This document shows positions 1-4,495 of a stretch of 6,969 nucleotides of DNA, piece after piece. The DNA is from Flavobacteriaceae bacterium (GTDB lineage Bacteria > Bacteroidota > Bacteroidia > Flavobacteriales > Flavobacteriaceae), in contig CANHNG010000094.1 of NCBI GenBank assembly GCA_947461915.1, positions 1 through 6,969 on the forward strand. Direction: 5' to 3'. Under the pieces are notes generated by a model that was not told the DNA's origin, did no database searches, and worked only from the letters and a program-made list of their open reading frames with translations. Position 1 is the first letter of the stretch. Every line of letters begins with the position of its first letter. The translations under genes were made by a program, and so were the position numbers.

Positions 1-108
1 TCGGTGGAATGCTATAATACTAAAAGACCACATTTGAGTTTAAATATGAAAACACCTAACTTTGTATATGAAAAAACCAGTGAAGATAGCCTCACTGGTT
101 TTAATTAA
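1..108 (+). CDS. IS3-family transposase, C-terminal 35 residues (partial, 5' end outside window)
   Basis: Frame 1 is open from the window edge to a TAA at 106-108 and reads SVECYNTKRPHLSLN followed by MKTPNFVYEKTSE. The Tyr-Asn-x-x-Arg-Pro-His-x-Ser-Leu...Thr-Pro pattern is the hallmark just downstream of the catalytic Glu in the integrase core of IS3-family OrfB transposases (DDE recombinases that cut and rejoin the element ends). The catalytic Asp/Asp/Glu residues would lie upstream of the window, so activity cannot be judged. The stem of a hairpin (73-102) overlaps the last codons. The C-terminus ends about 39 bases before the inferred element end, which fits the compact layout of these elements. 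Confidence 0.8.
   Translation, partial: SVECYNTKRPHLSLNMKTPNFVYEKTSEDSLTGFN
73..102 (+). terminator. Hairpin at the end of the transposase gene, probable terminator
   Basis: The arms AAAACCAGTGA (73-83) and TCACTGGTTTT (92-102) are perfect 11-bp complements around an 8-base loop. The left arm begins in an A run and the right arm ends in a T run, so it could stop transcription from either side, though the T tract is short (four, then TTAATT). It overlaps the transposase coding end. It may also shield the flanking gene from transcription originating in the insertion sequence. The structure is certain; the terminator function is inferred. Confidence 0.6.
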
Positions 109-122
109 TTTATTGTAAAACT

Positions 123-147
123 TGTCAACCTATTTTAGGACGACTCA
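123..147 (+). repeat. Probable right terminal inverted repeat of the insertion sequence
   Basis: The segment begins TGTCAACC and ends GGACGACTCA. On the opposite strand it starts TGAGTCGTCC and contains TTGACA, a form typical of IS3-family ends. Its partner at the left end is outside the window, so the repeat is assigned by resemblance and position (after the transposase stop, ending in CA), not by pairing. It contains the TTG at 122-124 that opens the false upstream extension of the next gene. Confidence 0.6.
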
Positions 148-166
148 AAGTAGCCAAATAAAAGAA

Positions 167-1081
167 ATGTTGCAGTTAAATAGTAATAACGAAAATTCAA
201 GGCTACGGGTAGTGGTTTTAGGTTCTGCAATTAGTAATGGACCAACGCCTAAAATTGAAGAAGCCTACGACCCTAAATCTTTGGAGCATATTATGGCGGG
301 AACTTATCCGCTAGAGTCAGATATGGTATTGGAAATGGAAGCCTTCAATCTAGTTTTAAATAAATATGGAGTAACTGTTTTTCGTCCCAAATTAATAGCC
401 AATTACAATCAAATTTTTGTTAGAGACATTGGTTTCGTAATTGGCGATATTTTTATTAAATCAAATATTCTGCCAGACAGAGAACGAGAATTGGATGCCA
501 TTCAATATATTATTGACCAAATTGATACAAAAAAAATCGTTCGTCCACCTGAAAAAGCACATATTGAGGGCGGAGATGTGATGCTTTGGAATGATTATAT
601 TTTTATTGGCACCTATAAAGGAAGTGATTATGCCGATTATATAACTGCAAGAACTAATGCCGAAGGCGTTCAATACATCAAAGATTTATTTCCCAATAAA
701 ATCGTAAAGGAATTTGATTTGGTAAAATCTAAAATTGAAGCTCGTGATAATGCCTTACATTTGGATTGCTGCTTTCAGCCCGTTGGAAAAAACAAAGGTA
801 TAATCTACAAAAGGGGTTTTCGCGAAGAGGCGGATTATAGGTTTTTAGTAAACCTTTTTGGAAAGGAGAATCTATTCCATATCACAAGGAAAGAGATGTA
901 CAATATGAATTCCAATGTTTTTTCTATTGATACCAATGTTGTGGTTTCCGAAAAAAAATTCAATCGACTCAATAATTGGTTGCGGTCACATGGATTTGTG
1001 GTAGAGGAAATTCCGTATGCCGAAATTTCCAAACAAGAGGGGTTGTTGCGTTGCTCCACTTTACCTTTGATTAGAGAATGA
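167..1081 (+). CDS. Amidinotransferase / arginine deiminase-like pentein enzyme, 304 aa
   Basis: Cytosolic enzyme of the guanidino-group modifying (pentein) superfamily, whose members hydrolyse or transfer amidino groups from arginine-like substrates through a covalent Cys intermediate. Numbered from the ATG at 167, visible family signatures are RDIGFVI (86-92), HIEGGDV (132-138, with catalytic-type Glu134), [11 protein letters not shown] (197-207, catalytic-type His198) and the C-terminal [10 protein letters not shown] (295-304) with the likely nucleophile Cys296. All expected residues are present and the length is normal. I chose ATG 167 (MLQLNSNNE) because that N-terminus resembles flavobacterial homologues. 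The in-frame TTG at 122 lies in the end of the adjacent insertion sequence. The native promoter was probably displaced by that insertion. The exact substrate is unknown; the CtlX-type gene downstream suggests arginine or citrulline metabolism. Confidence 0.85.
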   Translation: MLQLNSNNENSRLRVVVLGSAISNGPTPKIEEAYDPKSLEHIMAGTYPLESDMVLEMEAFNLVLNKYGVTVFRPKLIANYNQIFVRDIGFVIGDIFIKSNILPDRERELDAIQYIIDQIDTKKIVRPPEKAHIEGGDVMLWNDYIFIGTYKGSDYADYITARTNAEGVQYIKDLFPNKIVKEFDLVKSKIEARDNALHLDCCFQPVGKNKGIIYKRGFREEADYRFLVNLFGKENLFHITRKEMYNMNSNVFSIDTNVVVSEKKFNRLNNWLRSHGFVVEEIPYAEISKQEGLLRCSTLPLIRE

Positions 1082-1136
1082 GAAATTTTGTAGTATAGGT
1101 TTTATGTTGTGTAGGGATTCAGTAAAACGAAAAAAA

Positions 1137-1503
1137 ATGAAGAGTTATAAAGATTTAGAAGTTTATAGTTTAGGTTTGGAATTGTTTTATGAGTGTCATT
1201 CGTATTCATTAAAACTCCCAAAACATGAAATGTATGAATTAGGAAGTCAATTGAGAAGGTCATCTGATTCTGTTTCAACAAATATTGTGGAGGGATATGG
1301 AAAAAATAATATAAAGCAGATTTCGTAAAGTTTCTTACTTATTCTTATGCAAGTTGTCTTGAAACCGTGTTTCACATAAAAAAATAGCCAAATTGTATCC
1401 TGAGATTATAGAAAATGAACAGGAATTTATCAATAAATACAATGAGTTAAGTACTAAGATATATAATTTTATAAAGTATGTAGAAGATAATTGGAAAACG
1501 TAA
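1137..1503 (+). pseudogene. Four-helix-bundle protein (S23 / 23S rRNA intervening-sequence family), two frameshifts
   Basis: The ATG at 1137 opens [18 protein letters not shown], then [19 protein letters not shown], the conserved signature of the S23 four-helix-bundle family (about 120 aa, role unclear, originally found in rRNA intervening sequences). The frame stops at 1326-1328, but the homology continues one frame back ([18 protein letters not shown], from 1310) and stops at a TAG (1385-1387). It continues one frame back again from 1384 (IAKLYPEIIENEQEF) to the TAA at 1501-1503. Restoring one base near 1310 (AAT-TAT reduced to AATAT) and one in the A7 run at 1378-1384 gives a full-length 122-aa protein. 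An upstream ATG at 1104 is in frame but gives a non-family extension. The gene lies 55 bases after the amidinotransferase and splits the two pentein genes. The two lesions are real decay or sequence errors. Confidence 0.85.
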
Positions 1504-1508
1504 TTTTG
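1501..1508 (+). promoter_or_regulatory. Possible -7 box (TAATTTTG) for ctlX
   Basis: TAATTTTG matches the Bacteroidota -7 consensus TAnnTTTG and lies 48 bases before the ctlX start, overlapping the stop codon of the broken S23 gene. No TTG stands 17-23 bases upstream, so the -33 half is missing and the call is weak. Confidence 0.25.
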
Positions 1509-1517
1509 CAATTCATA

Positions 1518-1543
1518 CAACTTACAACCATCAACTTATAACC
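1518..1543 (+). repeat. Short imperfect direct repeat, CAACTTAYAACC, period 14
   Basis: CAACTTACAACC (1518-1529) recurs as CAACTTATAACC (1532-1543) with one mismatch, and related CAAC words continue to about 1550. It fills the gap between the broken S23 gene and the start of ctlX. Low-complexity CAAC-rich runs like this may be a boundary trace of the S23 gene's arrival, but that is inference; no promoter or hairpin is evident within it. Confidence 0.6.
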
Positions 1544-1556
1544 TACAACAAAGACA

Positions 1557-2495
1557 ATGAACCAAACAACAAATTCTATCTTGATGATTCGTCCAGTAGC
1601 GTTCCGAATGAACGAGCAAACGGCCGTTAATAATTATTACCAAAAGGAGTTAGGAAATCTTTTGCCGGCAACGGTGAATGCGAAGGCACAAGAAGAGTTT
1701 GATGCTTTCGTAAAAAAGTTGCGAGCCGTTGGGGTAAATGTCATTGTCGTTGATGACACCAAAGAGACAGACACGCCAGACAGTATTTTTCCGAACAACT
1801 GGATTTCCTTTCACGAAAATGGAGATGTGGTTTTATATCCCCTATTTGCCGAAAACCGTCGTGAGGAGCGTCGCGAAGATTTTCTAGATATTTTGGAAGG
1901 AAATGGTTTTGTTATCAACGAAATTATGGATTATACTTCTGCCGAGGAGGATGGGTTTTATCTGGAAGGTACCGGAAGTATCGTTTTGGATAGAGAAAAT
2001 GGCAAAGCGTATTGTGCCCTGTCACCTCGTGCTGACGAAGAATTATTCATAGAATTCTGCGAAGATTTTGAGTTTTACCCTGTATTGTTCGAAGCCTTTC
2101 AAACGGTGAACGACGAACGAAAATTGATTTACCATACGAATGTGATGATGTGTATTGGCGAGACCTTTGCAGTGATTTGTGCCGATTGTATCGACGATAA
2201 AAAAGAACGCAAAATGGTGTTGGACAGTTTGAGGGGAGATGAAAAGGAAGTTATTTTGATTACGGAAGCCCAAGTCAATAATTTTGCCGGAAATATGCTT
2301 GAAGTAATAGGGGCTGATGAGAGAAGGTATTTAGTGATGAGTACTTCGGCATATCAAAGTTTGACAAAAAAACAAATCGCACAACTCGAAGAACACGTTA
2401 CTATTTTAAGTTCTAGCCTAGATACTATCGAAGCCTGTGGAGGAGGAAGCGCCAGATGTATGATGGCGGAAATTTTCCTTCCACGAGAACAATAG
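1557..2495 (+). CDS. ctlX: Citrulline-utilisation hydrolase CtlX-type pentein, 312 aa
   Basis: A second guanidino-modifying (pentein) enzyme, matching the arginine deiminase-related group named CtlX, cytosolic hydrolases linked to citrulline use. Signatures are MIRPVAFRMN (10-19), TPDSIFPNNW (73-82), FYLEGTGS (134-141), the catalytic-type His193 in IYHTNVMM (191-198), and the nucleophile-type Cys294 in EACGGGSARCMMAEIF (292-307). The length and N-terminus suit the family, and the ATG at 1557 directly precedes the conserved start. It shares the fold but little sequence with the upstream amidinotransferase. It differs at the nucleophile: Cys is followed by a Gly-rich GGGSARCM here, against CSTLPLIR there. 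The two were probably neighbours before the S23 gene came between them. The substrate is inferred from the family name and not shown by sequence. Confidence 0.85.
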   Translation: MNQTTNSILMIRPVAFRMNEQTAVNNYYQKELGNLLPATVNAKAQEEFDAFVKKLRAVGVNVIVVDDTKETDTPDSIFPNNWISFHENGDVVLYPLFAENRREERREDFLDILEGNGFVINEIMDYTSAEEDGFYLEGTGSIVLDRENGKAYCALSPRADEELFIEFCEDFEFYPVLFEAFQTVNDERKLIYHTNVMMCIGETFAVICADCIDDKKERKMVLDSLRGDEKEVILITEAQVNNFAGNMLEVIGADERRYLVMSTSAYQSLTKKQIAQLEEHVTILSSSLDTIEACGGGSARCMMAEIFLPREQ

Positions 2496-2513
2496 CATAC
2501 CATTCCTTTTTTG

Positions 2514-2521
2514 TACTTTTG
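2514..2521 (+). promoter_or_regulatory. -7 box (TACTTTTG) immediately before the CoA-binding protein start
   Basis: TACTTTTG fits TAnnTTTG and ends four bases before the ATG at 2526. Transcription in Bacteroidota starts a few bases after this box, so the mRNA would begin at or next to the start codon. No TTG is present at the expected -33 position, which lowers confidence. Confidence 0.45.
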
Positions 2522-2525
2522 TCCA

Positions 2526-2891
2526 ATGAAAAATAAAAAAACCTTGGTGCTTGGTGCTTCTGCAAAACAGGATAGATATGCCTATAAAGCCATTACGATG
2601 CTTGTTGAAAAAGGACATCCCGTCCTTGCTATCGGTCAAAATGCGGGTGAAGTAGCGGGAATAAAAATTCATACTAAAGCGATTCCTCTCAAAAACATTG
2701 ATACGGTTACTTTGTATTTAAACCCAACTCGTCAACGTGATTATTACAATTATATCGTTGAGGTAAAACCAAAACGCGTAATTTTTAATCCTGGAACCGA
2801 AAATCCGGAACTTTATCAATTATTGGAATTAAATAATATTAAAGTTGAAGTGGCCTGTACCCTTGTATTGTTGACTACCAACCAGTATTAA
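2526..2891 (+). CDS. CoA-binding domain protein, 121 aa
   Basis: Single-domain Rossmann protein of the CoA_binding_2 type, thought to bind coenzyme A or another nucleotide; no reaction is established. The glycine-bearing loop LVLGASAKQDRYAY (7-20) is followed by an alternating beta-alpha pattern with LAIGQNAG (34-41), TVTLYLNPTRQ (60-70), KRVIFNPGTENPEL (83-96) and EVACTLVLL (108-116), the full domain at its usual length. A TTG at 2511 would add five residues, but it overlaps the putative -7 box, and MKNKKTLVLG is the normal N-terminus, so I start at the ATG 2526. It lies 30 bases after ctlX and could be co-transcribed with it or driven from its own box. Homologues often stand alone beside housekeeping genes in Bacteroidota, so a link to the penteins is not implied. 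Confidence 0.85.
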   Translation: MKNKKTLVLGASAKQDRYAYKAITMLVEKGHPVLAIGQNAGEVAGIKIHTKAIPLKNIDTVTLYLNPTRQRDYYNYIVEVKPKRVIFNPGTENPELYQLLELNNIKVEVACTLVLLTTNQY

Positions 2892-2985
2892 GTTTAAAAG
2901 CCTTCAGCCTTTGAGGGATGGAAGCTTTACGAGAATACCTCTAAATAATCTTCTAGTTTTCAAATTATCTAATTCCCAAATTCAC

Positions 2986-2993
2986 TATTTTTG
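2986..2993 (+). promoter_or_regulatory. -7 box (TATTTTTG) immediately before recR
   Basis: TATTTTTG matches TAnnTTTG and ends five bases before the recR ATG (2999), implying an mRNA with almost no leader. The -33 position carries only TTTTC (2957-2961), a poor match. It lies at the end of a 107-base gap that otherwise holds just a weak imperfect hairpin (arms around 2896-2904 and 2920-2928). Confidence 0.5.
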
Positions 2994-2998
2994 CATTT

Positions 2999-3619
2999 AT
3001 GGAATTTTCATCAAAACTTTTAGAAAAAGCAGTGAACGAAATGGCTCAATTGCCGGGAATCGGTAAACGAACTGCCTTGCGATTGGTTTTGCATTTGTTG
3101 AAACAACCCAAAGAGCATACAGGATTCTTAGCACAATCGTTGACCACAATGCGGGAAGAGGTAAAGTTTTGTACAAGTTGTCATAATATTTCCGATGTCG
3201 ATATTTGTGAAATTTGTTCCAATACTAAAAGGAATCATCAAATTATTTGTGTCGTCGAAGACATTCGTGATGTGATGGCAATAGAAAATACGGGTCAGTT
3301 TAGAGGAATTTACCACGTCCTTGGAGGGAAGATTTCGCCAATTGACGGGGTTGGGCCAAGCCAATTGAATATCAATACTTTGGTCGAAAAAATAAAATTA
3401 GGTACGGTTTCCGAAATTATTTTTGCGTTAAGTTCAACAATGGAAGGCGATACCACTAATTTTTACATTTATAAACAAATTCAGGATTGCGACATTATCA
3501 CCTCTACCATTGCGAGAGGAATTTCCGTTGGCGACGAACTGGAATATGCGGATGAAGTCACTCTTGGAAGAAGCATTTTGCAAAGAGTGCCTTTTGAAAA
3601 GGCTATTAAAAATAATTAA
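2999..3619 (+). CDS. recR: Recombination mediator protein RecR, 206 aa
   Basis: RecR, which with RecO and RecF loads RecA on gapped single-stranded DNA during recombinational repair. The domains appear in order: a helix-hairpin-helix [12 protein letters not shown] (18-29) for DNA contact; a C4 zinc finger with Cys58, Cys61, Cys70 and Cys73 (CTSC...CEIC); a TOPRIM domain beginning [10 protein letters not shown] (82-91) and including [16 protein letters not shown] (105-120); and the C-terminal [19 protein letters not shown] (172-190) with its Walker-B-like end. The length is normal for the family and nothing is missing. The usual partner dnaX/yaaK gene is not adjacent, which is common in Bacteroidota. 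A -7 box directly upstream suggests independent transcription. Confidence 0.97.
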   Translation: MEFSSKLLEKAVNEMAQLPGIGKRTALRLVLHLLKQPKEHTGFLAQSLTTMREEVKFCTSCHNISDVDICEICSNTKRNHQIICVVEDIRDVMAIENTGQFRGIYHVLGGKISPIDGVGPSQLNINTLVEKIKLGTVSEIIFALSSTMEGDTTNFYIYKQIQDCDIITSTIARGISVGDELEYADEVTLGRSILQRVPFEKAIKNN

Positions 3620-3645
3620 TTCTAGCATAATAAATGGCGATACTT

Positions 3646-3674
3646 TTGAATTGTGAAATGAAAAGCTATATTTG
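3646..3674 (+). promoter_or_regulatory. Promoter of the polysaccharide export operon (-33 TTG, -7 TATATTTG)
   Basis: TTG at 3646-3648 and TATATTTG at 3667-3674 are separated by 18 bases, within the 17-23 range for Bacteroidota promoters, so both halves of the consensus are present. The start codon at 3691 follows 16 bases after the -7 box. This also decides the start: any upstream start at 3634 would be inside or ahead of the promoter. A further TACTTTTG at 3641-3648 overlaps the -33 element. Confidence 0.6.
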
Positions 3675-3690
3675 TTACAAAAATATAAAA

Positions 3691-4479
3691 ATGAACAAAT
3701 CAGTACTGTTTTTATGGTTAGGAATTAGCCTGTTTTTTACTTCTTGTATTGCCACTAATGACTTAATTTATCTGCAGAAAAAAAATGGAGACCAAGTTGC
3801 GTCTCCTATCTTAACCCTAGCTTCAAAGCCTTATAGATTGCAAACAAATGATGTTTTGAGCATCACTATAAAAGCAAACGACCCGAAGTTAGTCACTATA
3901 TTTAGCCCTACAAACCAAGGAGAGGCAGGAAAGTCTGAATCTGGACTCTATTTTGACGGATTTACGGTTGACGATCACGGGAACATACGTATTCCGGTTT
4001 TAGGCGAAATAAATGTAAATGGTTTTACGGTGGAAGAAATAAGAACCAAAATTGAGAATCAATTATTAGCCGACTATTTTAATAAGGAAGCTAATATTTT
4101 TGTAACTGTAAAACTAGCCGGATTTAAATATACGATTAACGGAGAAATTGGAAGTACTGGGACTAAAACCCTTTTTCAGGATCATTTGAATATTATGCAG
4201 GCCATTGCAAATTCAGGGGATATAACCATAACTGGAAATAGAAAAGCAGTAACTATCATCCGTCAATTGCCTTCTGGAATCGAAATGCACGACATTGACC
4301 TTACCGATATCAATGTGATGCAATCCCCATATTATTATTTACAACCCAATGATTATATTTATATAAAACCACTCAAACAGAAAACTTGGGGAACTGGAAA
4401 GACGGGTTTAGAGTCCATGGGAACGATTTTAACGTTAGTGTCTTTAAGCACAACCGTTTTTTTACTCTTAAAAAATTAA
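3691..4479 (+). CDS. Wza-like polysaccharide export lipoprotein, 262 aa
   Basis: Outer-membrane lipoprotein that forms the exit channel, or part of it, for exopolysaccharide or capsule. The signal peptide MNKSVLFLWLGISLFFTSC ends in a lipobox (FTSC), with Cys19 to be lipidated. The polysaccharide-export domain begins YRLQTNDVLSITI (48-60) and continues through DGFTVDDHGNIRIPVLGEI (89-107), GFTVEEIRTKIENQL (111-125) and FVTVKL (137-142). A SLBB-type domain follows (YTINGEIGSTGTKTL, 147-161, to about 227), ending QPNDYIYIKPLKQ (218-230). A hydrophobic C-terminal segment (about 244-260) is probably a membrane-spanning end, as in Wza-type proteins. A frame open from 3634 would add 19 residues, but this buries the signal peptide and overlaps the promoter. 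The kinase gene follows after 16 bases, so they form one operon. Confidence 0.9.
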   Translation: MNKSVLFLWLGISLFFTSCIATNDLIYLQKKNGDQVASPILTLASKPYRLQTNDVLSITIKANDPKLVTIFSPTNQGEAGKSESGLYFDGFTVDDHGNIRIPVLGEINVNGFTVEEIRTKIENQLLADYFNKEANIFVTVKLAGFKYTINGEIGSTGTKTLFQDHLNIMQAIANSGDITITGNRKAVTIIRQLPSGIEMHDIDLTDINVMQSPYYYLQPNDYIYIKPLKQKTWGTGKTGLESMGTILTLVSLSTTVFLLLKN

Positions 4480-4495
4480 GTTATATTTAAAAAAA

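Larger units (their letters stand above)
1..147 (+). mobile_element. Right end of an IS3-family insertion sequence (left part outside window)
   Basis: Three things agree. The open frame at the left edge encodes a typical C-terminus of an IS3-family DDE transposase. A hairpin sits at the end of that gene. About 15 bases after the stop begins a sequence that looks like an IS3-type terminal repeat and ends in CA at 146-147, as expected for elements bounded by 5'-TG...CA-3'. The outer boundary at 147 is inferred from this CA and from the next gene starting 20 bases later. The left end is not in the window, so the inverted repeat and target duplication cannot be verified. If the boundary is right, the duplication would be the three or four bases from 148 (aag or aagt). 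Confidence 0.75.

Noticed and set aside
68..118. Short frame of 16 codons starting ATG at 68 (MKKPVKIASLVLINLL)
   Set aside because: It is encoded almost entirely by the hairpin and the transposase end, read in another frame. The real frame there is the IS3-family C-terminus.
122..166. TTG-initiated N-terminal extension of the amidinotransferase
   Set aside because: Most of it is insertion-sequence end, and the family N-terminus begins at the ATG at 167.
1104..1136. ATG at 1104 as start of the S23 gene
   Set aside because: The added residues [11 protein letters not shown] do not resemble the family, whose proteins start like [13 protein letters not shown] 1137 fits.
1301..1310. Programmed -1 frameshift at A_AAA_AAT in the S23 gene
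   Set aside because: The -1 frame meets TAA at 1307-1309 at once; homology resumes only from 1310, which fits a one-base deletion there.
2896..2928. Hairpin between the CoA-binding gene and recR as a terminator
   Set aside because: The arms (AAAGCCTTC and GGAAGCTTT) pair only with a bulge, and no T tract follows.
3634..3690. ATG at 3634 as start of the export lipoprotein
   Set aside because: It would bury the signal peptide behind 19 residues, and the promoter (3646-3674) lies inside it.
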